Shown piece by piece: positions 46,005-54,316 of a stretch of DNA of 64,000 nt. The stretch's first letter is position 1. Every line of letters starts with the position of its first letter. Source of the DNA: Streptomyces coacervatus (GTDB lineage Bacteria; Actinomycetota; Actinomycetes; Streptomycetales; Streptomycetaceae); NCBI RefSeq assembly GCF_029223485.1, contig NZ_JARHTP010000001.1:372001-436000 (forward strand), read 5' to 3'. A program made the translations under genes and the position numbers. The notes beneath the pieces were generated by a model. It saw only the letters and a program-made list of their open reading frames with translations. It did not search any database and was not told the DNA's origin.

Positions 46005-47255
46005 ATGGTCATGCAACCCTGGTTCACCGACGCCAAGTTGGGGATCTTCATCCACTGGGGCATCTACGCCGTCGACGGCGTCCAGGAGTCCTGGTCGTTC
46101 TACGACGACATCGTGCCGCACGACCAGTACATGTCCCAGCTGGAGCGCTTCACGGGCGCCAAGTACGACCCGCGCGCCTGGGCCGACCTGTTCGCCCGCG
46201 CAGGCGCCAGGTACGCCGTCCTGACGAGCCGTCACCACGACGGCGTGGCCCTGTGGGACACGCAGTACGGCGACCTCAACCTCGGCAAGGACTACCTCGG
46301 CCCCTACGCCGAGGCTCTGCGCGAGAAGGACCTCAAGGTCGGCTTCTACTACTCCCACTCCGACTGGAACCACCCCGACTACGCCTCCACCCGCAAGCCG
46401 GGCCGCCCGCCGGAGCAGGAGGACAACCGCTACTCCGAGGTCGCGGCCGAGGACGAGGACCTGGACGCCTGGGAGAGGTTCATCGCCTACCGGGACGGCC
46501 AGATCAGGGAGTTGGCCTCCCGCTACCGGCCGGACCTGATGTGGTTCGATGGCGAGTGGGACCGCAGCGAGGAGCAGTGGCGCATTCCTGAGTTGGCCGC
46601 GCTGATCCGGTCGTACGTCCCCGACGTCGTCTTCAACGCGCGCATGCTCAGCGAGGGCGACTACGCGACGCCGGAGCAGGGGGCGCCGATCGTCCCACCG
46701 GACGGCCCCTGGGAGCTGTGCCTGACGATCAACGACTCGTGGGGTTACCAGCACCAGGACCACAACCACAAGTCGCTTGCTCAGCTGGTCCGTTACTTCA
46801 CGGAGACGATCGGCGGGGGCGGCAATCTGCTCCTGGACGTCGGCCCGATGGAGGACGGCACCATCCCGCAGCCGCAGGTCGAACGGCTGGACGGCCTGGG
46901 GGAGTGGATCCGGAGGCACGCGGACGCCGTGTACGGGACGGTCCGCGGCCTCCCGGCCGGGCACCACTACGGGCCCAGCACCCTCTCCGCCGACCGCCGC
47001 ACCCTCTACCTCACCCTGTTCGACGTTCCCCGCGCCGAGATCGGGGTCCGCGGCCTGGCGACTGCGGTCCGCAAGGTCACCGTTCTCGGCACCGGCACCG
47101 AGCTCGCCCATCGGGTCGTCGGCGGGCTGCACGACGCGGTCGGCGTGCTGTGGATCGACCCGCCGGCCGAGGCCGACCTCGATCCGTACGCCACCGTGCT
47201 CGCCGTCGAGCTGGACGGGGAGCTTGAGCTGTACCGGGGATCGGGCCGGTTCTGA
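46005..47255 (+). CDS. GH29 alpha-L-fucosidase
   Basis: 416 aa. The GH29 barrel is evident: KLGIFIHWGIYAVDGVQESWSFYDD, YAVLTSRHHDGVALWDTQYGDLNL, and RPDLMWFDGEWDRS, where D182 is the likely nucleophile. A short C-terminal beta domain follows. No signal peptide, so it is cytosolic. It is the last gene of the DeoR-GH4-GH38-GH29 operon and would remove alpha-linked fucose from imported oligosaccharides before mannosidase or galactosidase action. Confidence 0.93.
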   Translation: MVMQPWFTDAKLGIFIHWGIYAVDGVQESWSFYDDIVPHDQYMSQLERFTGAKYDPRAWADLFARAGARYAVLTSRHHDGVALWDTQYGDLNLGKDYLGPYAEALREKDLKVGFYYSHSDWNHPDYASTRKPGRPPEQEDNRYSEVAAEDEDLDAWERFIAYRDGQIRELASRYRPDLMWFDGEWDRSEEQWRIPELAALIRSYVPDVVFNARMLSEGDYATPEQGAPIVPPDGPWELCLTINDSWGYQHQDHNHKSLAQLVRYFTETIGGGGNLLLDVGPMEDGTIPQPQVERLDGLGEWIRRHADAVYGTVRGLPAGHHYGPSTLSADRRTLYLTLFDVPRAEIGVRGLATAVRKVTVLGTGTELAHRVVGGLHDAVGVLWIDPPAEADLDPYATVLAVELDGELELYRGSGRF

Positions 47256-47262
47256 CGCAGGC

Positions 47263-47291
47263 GTGGGGGCGCCCCGACGGGGCACCCCCAC
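47263..47291. terminator. bidirectional hairpin between convergent GH29 and GH18 genes
   Basis: Outer arms GTGGGGG (47263-47269) and CCCCCAC (47285-47291), inner arms GCCCC (47271-47275) and GGGGC (47279-47283), with one mismatched pair between. It fills the 54-base gap between the two gene ends. Confidence 0.75.
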
Positions 47292-47309
47292 ACCACTGAC
47301 GACGACGGC

Positions 47310-48998
47310 TCAGCCGGTGAAGCCGGCCGTGATCGAGGTGAACTGCCAGTTGTTCTGGCTGATGCCGGAGCAGTTGCTCACCACGCCGCCGCCCGGGCAC
47401 GGCCGGTCGCGGTTGACCGACCAGAACGCGAGCCGCGCGATGTGGTGACTGTTGGACCAGTCCTTGATCTGTGTCCAGATCGCCGGAGTGGTGTTCTCCT
47501 GCTGGTCGGACAGGCCGTTCATGCCGGAGATGCCGATGTGGGAGTACGCGGTGGCGTCGTCCCAGCCGAAGGTCGACTTCAGCTTGGCCTTCAGCCCCTC
47601 GGCGGCGTTGACCGTGTTGCCGTACATGTCGGAGCCGCCGCCGAAGTCGAACGGCATGATCGTGAAGACGTCGATGTTCGCGCCGAGCGACTGCGCCTGC
47701 TCGATGAGCCGGTTGCCGTAGTAGGTCGGGCCGGTGGTGGACGTGCCGAAGGTGACGATGGTCCTCAGGCCGGGGTTGTTGGCCTTGACCGTCTTCAGGG
47801 CGGTGAGGATCTTCGCCTGGACGGCCTCGTTCTCGAACTCGTCCGAGTTCTCGATGTCCATGTCGATCGCCTTGAGCGAGTAGGCGTCGATCACCTTCTG
47901 CAGGGCGCCGGCGAGCGCACTCGCCGAGGAGCAGTTGGCGCCGAGCTTGCTGCCCTGCCAGCCGCCGAACGACGGCACGATGTCACCGCCCGCGGAGCGG
48001 ATGGCGTTGATGGCGGACTGGTCGGCGCCGCCGGTCAGCGGCCGGCTGCCGTCCCAGGCGGGGGTGCAACCGCCCGAGTCGAGCACAAAGGCCATGGTGA
48101 ACCACTTGATGCCGGTCGCGCTCATCACGGTGCTCGGGCTCGGCGGGTCGCCCCAGCCTTCGTAGAGATATGGCGCGGCCTGCTTGAAGCCGGTCCCGCC
48201 GCCACTGCCCGCGTCCGTCGTGACCGACACGGAGTTGGAGGCCCCGGAGGTGTTCCCGGCCGCGTCCCGCGCCTTGACGGTGAAGGTGTAGGACGTGCTC
48301 GGCGAGAGCCCGCTGACCGTCGCCGAAGTACCCGAAACAGTAAGGACGTTGTTCGAGCCGCTGTAGATGTCGTACGCCGTCACGCCCACGTTGTCCGTCG
48401 AGGCGTTCCACTTCAGCGACACGCTCGACGAGGTCTTGCCCGTGGAGGTCAGCCCGGTCGGCGCGGTCGGCGCCTGGGTGTCCGAGCCGCCGCCCCCGCC
48501 GCCGGGCCCGTCGAGGCTGATGTCGTCGGCGTAGTAGGCGCCCTGGGCGTACCAGCCGTGGACGTAGATGGTGGCGCTGGTCTGCGAGGCACCGGTCGTG
48601 AAGGACACGGACAGCTGGCTGTACGCCGACGGGGACGTGGTCCAGTTCGAGGCACCGCCGCTCACGCCCAGGTAGACGTAACTGCCGCGCACCCAACCGC
48701 TGAGACTGTACGTCGTGTTGGGCTGCACGGAGACGGTCTGCGTGCACTGGGCGTTGTCGCTGTCCGTCACCGCCCCCTGCAGGGCCTTGGAGCCGCCGTG
48801 CACGGGGGAGGAGACGACCGAACCGAGGTTGCCGGTGCAGGTCCAGGGGGACAGACTCCCCGACTCGAAGCCGGGGTTGGTGAGGATGTTGGCCGCTTGG
48901 GCCGTGCCGGGAAGGGCGATGGCTCCGGCGAGCGCGAGAGCGGCGGAGCCGAGCAGTGCGAGAAGCCGACGTCTGGAACGTCTGAATGTGTTGCGCAC
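47310..48998 (-). CDS. secreted GH18 chitinase with N-terminal carbohydrate-binding and FN3 domains
   Basis: The GTG at 48998 follows GGGAG; 562 aa. Sec signal (RRSRRRLLALLGSAALALAGAIALPGTAQA). Residues ~37-165 are a jelly-roll carbohydrate-binding module (ILTNPGFESGSLSPW ... YYADDISLDG), ~178-262 a fibronectin III domain, ~272-562 the GH18 barrel. The catalytic motif AIDMDIE gives D379/D381/E383. It hydrolyses chitin outside the cell. DasR-like sites lie 57-112 bases upstream, as is usual for Streptomyces chitinase genes. Confidence 0.95.
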   Translation of the reverse strand: MRNTFRRSRRRLLALLGSAALALAGAIALPGTAQAANILTNPGFESGSLSPWTCTGNLGSVVSSPVHGGSKALQGAVTDSDNAQCTQTVSVQPNTTYSLSGWVRGSYVYLGVSGGASNWTTSPSAYSQLSVSFTTGASQTSATIYVHGWYAQGAYYADDISLDGPGGGGGGSDTQAPTAPTGLTSTGKTSSSVSLKWNASTDNVGVTAYDIYSGSNNVLTVSGTSATVSGLSPSTSYTFTVKARDAAGNTSGASNSVSVTTDAGSGGGTGFKQAAPYLYEGWGDPPSPSTVMSATGIKWFTMAFVLDSGGCTPAWDGSRPLTGGADQSAINAIRSAGGDIVPSFGGWQGSKLGANCSSASALAGALQKVIDAYSLKAIDMDIENSDEFENEAVQAKILTALKTVKANNPGLRTIVTFGTSTTGPTYYGNRLIEQAQSLGANIDVFTIMPFDFGGGSDMYGNTVNAAEGLKAKLKSTFGWDDATAYSHIGISGMNGLSDQQENTTPAIWTQIKDWSNSHHIARLAFWSVNRDRPCPGGGVVSNCSGISQNNWQFTSITAGFTG

Positions 48999-49054
48999 GC
49001 GATCTCCCTGGAGGAATGGGGACGTTCGGGAGTGCAGGAAGGTGCGCAACCAAG

Positions 49055-49068
49055 TTGGTATGGACCAA
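49055..49068. promoter_or_regulatory. DasR-like inverted repeat upstream of the chitinase gene (proximal)
   Basis: TTGGTATGGACCAA, inverted repeat TTGGT-N4-ACCAA, 57 bases upstream of the chitinase start. It resembles the 12-bp repeats known in chitinase promoters and half matches the DasR consensus. Confidence 0.6.
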
Positions 49069-49094
49069 TCGAGGTGTCAAGGTGCTACGCCATG

Positions 49095-49110
49095 ATTGGT
49101 CCAGACCGGT
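49095..49110. promoter_or_regulatory. DasR (dre)-like site upstream of the chitinase gene (distal)
   Basis: ATTGGTCCAGACCGGT closely matches the DasR consensus A(C/T)TGGTCTAGACCA(G/C)T known from S. coelicolor. It is about 100 bases upstream of the chitinase start. N-acetylglucosamine-dependent control of this chitinase is therefore likely. Confidence 0.7.
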
Positions 49111-49129
49111 GGGTGGGCCGCGGGTTTTT

Positions 49130-49159
49130 AGGGGCGCGGGGAACTGCGCGACCAGCCAC
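49130..49159 (-). repeat. 30-bp interspersed repeat, copy 3
   Basis: Identical over 30 bases to the 28810 copy and to the reverse complement of the 15125 copy. It lies between the chitinase promoter region and the 3' end of the ATP-grasp gene. Confidence 0.8.
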
Positions 49160-49184
49160 AAACAACCCGCACCCGGCCGACAAC

Positions 49185-50321
49185 CTAAAGCGGCAGCACC
49201 GAAGCCGCAGCCCCGACGGAGTCAACCACCTCGACCGCCGGTGCCGGCAACGCCGGCAACAACGGCTCAGCCTCCTCCACCCGCTGCTGCGGCAGCGAAA
49301 CCGCCCGCAACGGCCGCGGCCCCGACACCACCGTGTAGTCCTGCCCCAGGAACGGCGGCACCATCTCCCCGGGGTCCTCCCCGAGCGCCAACTGCACAGC
49401 AGCCCAAGGTGCGTTGACCCCGCACAGGGACAGCTGATGCAACCCACCCGCCGGCCGCGTGTTGACATCCATCAACACCGGCTCGTCACCGAACATCCGG
49501 AACTGGATGTTGGACAGATAGTGCAGCCCGAAACCCTCGGCGAGACGCCGCGCCGGCTCCAGCCACTGCTCGTGCAGCGTGAACCCGCGCCGCCGGCCGT
49601 TCTTCGTACGCCCGATCGCCAGCCGCACCCGGTTGTCCGGCCCGGTCAGGCAGTCCACCGACACCTCCGGCTGCTCCAGACGCGGCATCACCAGCCAGTC
49701 GACGGGCTCATCGGCCTGCTGCAGCGCCTCCACGACCAGATCCAGCTGCACATAGGGGCTCGGGAAGCCGCTCAGGTGTGTGAGCGAGAAGGGAGCGCGC
49801 GTGACGACACGGAAGCCCACCCCGCCCGCGCCCGATGCCGGCTTGAAGCACGCCTTGTGCCCGCCCGCCTCCAACTCCTCGACAGCGGCGACGAGTTCAC
49901 CGGCGGTCCGCACCCGATACCACGGCGGCACCGGCACGCCGATCGCCTGGACGGCCTCGTAGGCGATCACCTTGTCGTGGAAGACGGCCACGGCCTCCGG
50001 CGGCGGCGCCAGCAGCGCCGTACCGACCGCCTCGAACTCGGCGCGGTGCGCCACGATCGCCGACTGGTGCAGCCGGGGCACGAACACGTCGATGCCGCGC
50101 CGCACGCACTGATCCAGCGCGAACTCCACATATGCGGCCGGGGACAGGCCCTCAGGCTCCAGTTCGGCGGTGTCTGCGGCGGCCAGCACGGGGGAGTCCG
50201 CATCCCCGTGCGTCGCATGGATCTCCACGGCCCGATCGCTGGGATTTCGCCGCAGCTGATCCATGAAGAAGACGTTCTCCGCGTACGTGCGGTTGAGCCA
50301 GACGCGTACGCGAGAGACCAT
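49185..50321 (-). CDS. ATP-grasp superfamily enzyme of unknown substrate
   Basis: ATG at 50321 after AAAGGA; 378 aa. The ATP-grasp pattern is clear: FHDKVIAYEAVQAIGVPVPPWYRV, the nucleotide lysine and glycine loop HKACFKPASGAGGVGFRVV, and the metal-binding end SNIQFRMFGDEPVLMDVNTRPAGGLH. These enzymes join a carboxylate to an amine or thiol using ATP. It resembles carbamoyl-phosphate-synthase-like and peptide-ligase-like members, and I cannot name the product. It is divergent from a phosphoesterase and phosphopantetheinyl-transferase pair, which hints at secondary metabolism but does not prove it. Confidence 0.82.
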   Translation of the reverse strand: MVSRVRVWLNRTYAENVFFMDQLRRNPSDRAVEIHATHGDADSPVLAAADTAELEPEGLSPAAYVEFALDQCVRRGIDVFVPRLHQSAIVAHRAEFEAVGTALLAPPPEAVAVFHDKVIAYEAVQAIGVPVPPWYRVRTAGELVAAVEELEAGGHKACFKPASGAGGVGFRVVTRAPFSLTHLSGFPSPYVQLDLVVEALQQADEPVDWLVMPRLEQPEVSVDCLTGPDNRVRLAIGRTKNGRRRGFTLHEQWLEPARRLAEGFGLHYLSNIQFRMFGDEPVLMDVNTRPAGGLHQLSLCGVNAPWAAVQLALGEDPGEMVPPFLGQDYTVVSGPRPLRAVSLPQQRVEEAEPLLPALPAPAVEVVDSVGAAASVLPL

Positions 50322-50589
50322 GCAGGGCCGTCCTTTCACGGTTCGCGGGCACGGCGGAGCAGCCCGTGCCCGGGCAAGGGAGTTGGAGGGTCACCAAACC
50401 GCCCCTGAATCAAGGGAATTTCGTGGCGGTGGTGTTGGGGCGATCATACGGCTTCCCAGGGGCCGCGCGTGCAACGTCCGTGTTACGGATTCAACGATCA
50501 TGCCGCCTTGAAGGTGAACCGGGAAATGTGTTCTCGTGGTCCCATTCGTGAGCGCACGGGGTGCTCGGGGTGTACGGAGGGGGCGAGAG

Positions 50590-51450
50590 GTGACGTCGAC
50601 GGCCGGTGGTGCCGGACAGCTGCTGGCCATCAGCGATCTGCACATCGGATACGCCGAGAACCGCACCCTGGTCGAGGCGATGCGCCCCGAGTCGGACGAC
50701 GACTGGCTGCTCGTCGCCGGCGATGTCTCGGAGACCGTGTCCGACATCCGCTGGGCACTGAAGACCCTCGCGAGCCGCTTCAGCAAGGTCATCTGGGCGC
50801 CGGGCAACCACGAGCTGTGGACCCACCCCAAGGACCCCGTCACCCTGCGCGGCGTCGCCCGCTACGAGCACCTGGTCACCATGTGCCGCGAGCTCGGCGT
50901 GACCACACCCGAGGACCCCTACCCGATATGGGAGGGCCCCGAAGGCCCCGTCGCCGTCGCACCGCTCTTCCTCCTCTACGACTACTCGTTCCTGCCGGAC
51001 GGCTGCACCACCAAGGAGCAGGGGCTGGAGTACGCGCACGGCACCGGCATCGTCTGCAACGACGAGTTCCTGCTGCACCCCGACCCCTACCCGTCCCGGG
51101 AGGCCTGGTGCCGGGCCCGGATCGCCGAGACCGAACGCAGGCTCGCCGCCCTCCCCGCCGACCTGCCCACCGTCCTCGTCAACCACTACCCGCTGGACCG
51201 GCACCCCTGCGACGTCCTGTGGCACCCGGAATTCGCCATGTGGTGCGGCACCGAACTGACCGCCGACTGGCACCGCCGCTTCCGCGTCGAGACCATGGTG
51301 TACGGACACCTCCACATCCCGCGGACCACCTGGCACGAGGGTGTCCGCTTCGAAGAGGTGTCCGTCGGCTACCCCCGCGAATGGCGCAAGCGGCCGCAGC
51401 CGCCGGGGAGACTGCGCCGCGTACTGCCGAAGGAGGTCGGGGTCGCGTGA
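50590..51450 (+). CDS. calcineurin-like metallophosphoesterase (cytoplasmic)
   Basis: The GTG at 50590 is preferred over an ATG-less upstream extension because GGAGGGGGCGAGAG precedes it; 286 aa. The full metal-site set is visible: AISDLHIGY, LVAGDVSE, WAPGNHELW, LVNHYPLDRHP and VYGHLHIP. No signal peptide. It overlaps the phosphopantetheinyl-transferase gene by 4 bases. Whether it acts on a phosphopantetheine product, a nucleotide or another ester is unknown; the tight coupling suggests a linked role. Confidence 0.88.
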   Translation: MTSTAGGAGQLLAISDLHIGYAENRTLVEAMRPESDDDWLLVAGDVSETVSDIRWALKTLASRFSKVIWAPGNHELWTHPKDPVTLRGVARYEHLVTMCRELGVTTPEDPYPIWEGPEGPVAVAPLFLLYDYSFLPDGCTTKEQGLEYAHGTGIVCNDEFLLHPDPYPSREAWCRARIAETERRLAALPADLPTVLVNHYPLDRHPCDVLWHPEFAMWCGTELTADWHRRFRVETMVYGHLHIPRTTWHEGVRFEEVSVGYPREWRKRPQPPGRLRRVLPKEVGVA

Positions 51451-52130
51451 TCGAGGAGCTGCTGCCGGACGAGGTGGTGGCCGTGGAGGTGCACGGCGAC
51501 GACGGGAGCGAACCCGCGCCGCTGTACCCCGAGGAGGCGGCGGTCGTGGCACAGGCGGTGGAGAAGCGCCGTCGTGAGTTCGCCCTCGTACGCGCCTGCG
51601 CCCGCCGGGCCATGGAGAAGCTCGGCGTGCCGCCGCGGCCCCTCCTGCCCGGCGAACGCGGCGCACCGGGCTGGCCGCCCGGCCTGGTCGGCAGCATGAC
51701 CCACTGCGACGGTTACTGCGCCGCCACCCTGGTCCGCGCCACCGACCTGGCCTCCCTCGGCATCGACGCCGAACCCCACCGGCCGCTGCCCGGCGGCGTC
51801 CTGGACGCCGTGGCCCTGCCCGCCGAGGCGGCCAGGCTGCGCCACCTGGCCGTGCAGCACCCCGAGATCCACTGGGACCGGCTCCTGTTCAGCGCCAAGG
51901 AGTCCGTCTACAAGGCATGGTTCCCCCTCACCGGACTCTGGCTCGAGTTCACCGAGGCCGACATCGAGGTCTTCGTCGACCCCGACGAGCGGCTGCACGG
52001 TGGCTTCCGCGCCGAACTCCTCGTCCCCGGCCCGATGGTCGACGGCCGACGACTCACCCACTTCGAGGGCCGCTGGACCGTACAGCGGGGGCTGGTGGCG
52101 ACGGCGATCGCGGTGCCGCACGCCCCCTGA
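51447..52130 (+). CDS. Sfp-type 4'-phosphopantetheinyl transferase
   Basis: 227 aa, GTG start overlapping the phosphoesterase stop. It loads phosphopantetheine from CoA onto carrier domains of polyketide or peptide synthases. Motifs are GSMTHCDGYCAA, SLGIDAEPHRPLP (metal ligands D107 and E109), and LLFSAKESVYKAWFP (E152 third ligand, K155-region). The length is that of EntD/Sfp-like actinobacterial enzymes. No synthase gene is in the window, so it probably serves carriers encoded elsewhere. Confidence 0.94.
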   Translation: MIEELLPDEVVAVEVHGDDGSEPAPLYPEEAAVVAQAVEKRRREFALVRACARRAMEKLGVPPRPLLPGERGAPGWPPGLVGSMTHCDGYCAATLVRATDLASLGIDAEPHRPLPGGVLDAVALPAEAARLRHLAVQHPEIHWDRLLFSAKESVYKAWFPLTGLWLEFTEADIEVFVDPDERLHGGFRAELLVPGPMVDGRRLTHFEGRWTVQRGLVATAIAVPHAP

Positions 52131-52150
52131 CCCCCCCCGTCCGGCGGCCG

Positions 52151-52378
52151 TCACGGCTCCGGGCACCAGCTCTGCAGCAGCCGGAAGAACTCCTCCTCGT
52201 TCCCCGCCAGCCCCGCGGCCGCCAGCGCCTGCTCCGCCTCGGCGAGCACGGCGGGCGGCACGACGGGTGGTCGCGAGGAGCCGGGAGGACCGTCGAACGC
52301 GGCTCGTACGGTGTGCAAGAGCCGCAGATAGGCCTGGACGGCGGTGCGCTCGCGGTCGGTCAGTACGGCTGTGTGCAT
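52151..52378 (-). CDS. small hypothetical protein
   Basis: 75 aa from the ATG at 52378 after GGGGAG (MHTAVLTDRERTAVQAYLRLLHTVRAAFDG...). It is predicted largely helical with a proline-rich middle and ends FFRLLQSWCPEP. No known domain or membrane segment is recognised. It is convergent with the phosphopantetheinyl-transferase gene and has Streptomyces-like codon use. Real but modestly supported. Confidence 0.6.
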   Translation of the reverse strand: MHTAVLTDRERTAVQAYLRLLHTVRAAFDGPPGSSRPPVVPPAVLAEAEQALAAAGLAGNEEEFFRLLQSWCPEP

Positions 52379-52618
52379 CGGTCGGTTCTCCCCGTGTCGG
52401 CGTCGTCGCTCAACGCACCCGTCGGTGCGCACACCCCGCACAAGGGGGCGCAACTCCAGCTTGCCGCCCGCCACTGACAATCGGGTTTGCGCCCGTGCCG
52501 ATTCGCCCGCTTAGCGGAGGCGAAACGTCCCCGAAATCCCTTGTGGGAAAGCGGCCCTACGCTGGATTGCAAGGGCTTTCGGCCGCTGCTGCGCGGCCAC
52601 GGAACGGGAGGCAAGTGC

Positions 52619-53662
52619 GTGGTCGACGTCCCGCACCGGCGCCCGGTGCGCGCCGTACGGCTGCGCCCGGTGGGCGACGGAGAACTCGAGTTGCAGTACC
52701 GCGTGGTGCACGGATACCGGCGTGCCTTCCGCATGGCCGGCGAGGGCCCGCCGCTGGTGCTCATCCACGGCATCGGCGACTCCTCCGCGACCTGGGCCGA
52801 GTTGATCCCCGACCTCGCCCGCACGCACACCGTGATCGCCCCCGACCTGCTGGGTCACGGGGCCTCCGACAAACCGCGCGCCGACTACTCGGTGGCCGCG
52901 TACGCAAACGGCGTGCGGGACCTGCTCACCGCCCTCGGCATCGAGTCGGCGACCCTGGTCGGGCACTCCTTGGGCGGGGGTGTGGCCATGCAGTTCGCCT
53001 ACCAGTTCCCCGAGCGCACCGAGCGGCTCATCCTGGTCAGCGCGGGCGGTGTGGGACGCGAGGTCAACCCCGTGCTGCGGCTGGTCTCGCTGCCCGGGGC
53101 CCACCTGATGCTGTCCACCCTGCAGTTGCCGGGGATGCGGCTGCAAGTGGGGCTGGCGGTGCGTCTGATGAAGCTCCTGGACACCGACCTCGGCCAGGAC
53201 GCCCCCGACCTGCTCAACCTCGTGGACGCCCTGCCGGACGAGACCTCGCGCAACGCCTTCATCCGCACCCTGCGCGCGGTCGTCGACTGGCGCGGCCAGG
53301 TCGTCACCATGCTCGATCGCTGCTATCTGACCGAGGGCATGCCGACCATGCTGCTGTGGGGCGACCGGGACAGTGTGGTGCCGGTGCGGCACGCGTTCGG
53401 GGCGCACGAGGCCATGCCGGGAAGCCGGCTGGAGATCTTCGAGGGGGCCGGGCACTTCCCGTTCCACAGCGACCCCACGCGGTTCGTGTCGCTGGTCGAG
53501 GACTTCACGGCGAGCACGGCCCCGGCCGACTGGAGCCGGGAGCACTGGCGCGAACTCCTGGTCGAGGGGCGGCCGGGCACCAGCGCGGGGCGGCCGGACA
53601 CGGCTCGGAATCGGGAGGTGGAGCGGGATATGCGGGAGGCGAGTGAACGTAGCGCAACGTGA
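52619..53662 (+). CDS. alpha/beta hydrolase
   Basis: 347 aa, GTG at 52619 after GGGAGG. Oxyanion motif LVLIHGIGDSSATW, nucleophile elbow LVGHSLGGGVAMQFAYQFP, Asp in LLWGDRDSVVP and His in EGAGHFPFHS form a complete catalytic set. The C-terminal ~45 residues are charged and probably disordered. There is no signal peptide. It may be an esterase, epoxide hydrolase or ring-cleavage hydrolase; the substrate is not visible. Downstream lies a gap with two operator-like sites. Confidence 0.9.
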   Translation: MVDVPHRRPVRAVRLRPVGDGELELQYRVVHGYRRAFRMAGEGPPLVLIHGIGDSSATWAELIPDLARTHTVIAPDLLGHGASDKPRADYSVAAYANGVRDLLTALGIESATLVGHSLGGGVAMQFAYQFPERTERLILVSAGGVGREVNPVLRLVSLPGAHLMLSTLQLPGMRLQVGLAVRLMKLLDTDLGQDAPDLLNLVDALPDETSRNAFIRTLRAVVDWRGQVVTMLDRCYLTEGMPTMLLWGDRDSVVPVRHAFGAHEAMPGSRLEIFEGAGHFPFHSDPTRFVSLVEDFTASTAPADWSREHWRELLVEGRPGTSAGRPDTARNREVERDMREASERSAT

Positions 53663-53671
53663 ATGACAGGG

Positions 53672-53740
53672 CAGTGCCATGTCACACATCACCGCAGTAC
53701 GATGCCATCTACCAATGGAATGCAATGTGACATACCACTG
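53672..53740. promoter_or_regulatory. pair of operator-like sites related to TATGTGACATA in a convergent gap
   Basis: Site A (53672-53694) contains CAGTGCCATGTCACACATC; site B (53718-53740) contains GCAATGTGACATACCACTG. The 15-base outer arms are inverted repeats matching at 13 of 15 positions. Each site resembles the palindrome in front of the hydroxyproline operon (57531). The location between two gene 3' ends is unusual for operators; the pair could also fold as a long imperfect hairpin. Confidence 0.45.
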
Positions 53741-53753
53741 TGCGCGGGGGGCG

Positions 53754-54302
53754 TTACCCCTGCGGTCCCAGATACCCCAACGACGCCTCGATCCGCCCCG
53801 CCAGATGATCGCGCTGCACCGGCCCCCGCAGCCCCGAACCCGTCAGCCAGGTGCGGCACTTGCTGGCGAGGAGCAGGCCGAAGGTCTCGGCCTCCTGCTC
53901 GTCGGACAGGTCGAAACGGCTGCGGGCGGCCACCTTGCGGACGGTGGCCCGCAGATCCGCGTCGTCGCTGAGCAGGCGGGCCGCGACCCTGGCGCCCTCG
54001 ACGTGATGACCGCAGTGCCCGGCGTTCATGTGCCACAGCTCGTGGCCGAGGATCACCAACTGGTGGTCCGGCGCGGTCCGTTCCTCGATCACGACGAGGT
54101 CCTGGTCGGTCATGTCGAGCCACAGCCCGCTCGCCGTTCCGGTCGGGAAGGCGGCCGTGCGGAAGTGGACCGGCCGGCCGCGCCTCCTGCTCATCGCGGC
54201 GCACAGCGCGCCGTACAGGTCGTCGGGCCGTGCGGGCGCGGCCAGCGCGAGTTCCGCGACCAGTTCGCCGCACAGGCGGCGCATTTCCCTTCCGATGCCC
54301 AC
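53754..54302 (-). CDS. ImmA/IrrE-family (DUF955) metalloprotease-like protein
   Basis: GTG at 54302 after GGGGGAGAG; 182 aa. The zinc-protease motif ILGHELWHMNAGHC (HExxH, H87-H91) marks the IrrE/ImmA family. Members cleave partner repressors of the XRE type, or act as toxin-like partners. It lies 14 bases after the XRE gene, a typical pairing. Induction by stress through cleavage of the XRE protein is a reasonable inference, not shown here. Confidence 0.88.
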   Translation of the reverse strand: MGIGREMRRLCGELVAELALAAPARPDDLYGALCAAMSRRRGRPVHFRTAAFPTGTASGLWLDMTDQDLVVIEERTAPDHQLVILGHELWHMNAGHCGHHVEGARVAARLLSDDADLRATVRKVAARSRFDLSDEQEAETFGLLLASKCRTWLTGSGLRGPVQRDHLAGRIEASLGYLGPQG

Positions 54303-54316
54303 AGCTCTCCCCCGGC

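Noticed and set aside
52000..53646. 548-codon plus-strand frame spanning the PPTase end and the alpha/beta hydrolase
   Set aside because: Different frame from the hydrolase whose catalytic set is complete; composition is arginine/proline/glycine-rich shadow.
53726..53740. Reading of TGTGACATACCACTG as a Crp site (GTG-N6-CAC)
   Set aside because: It fits loosely, but the related palindrome at 57531 does not keep GTG-N6-CAC, so the TATGT/ACATA symmetry explains all sites better.
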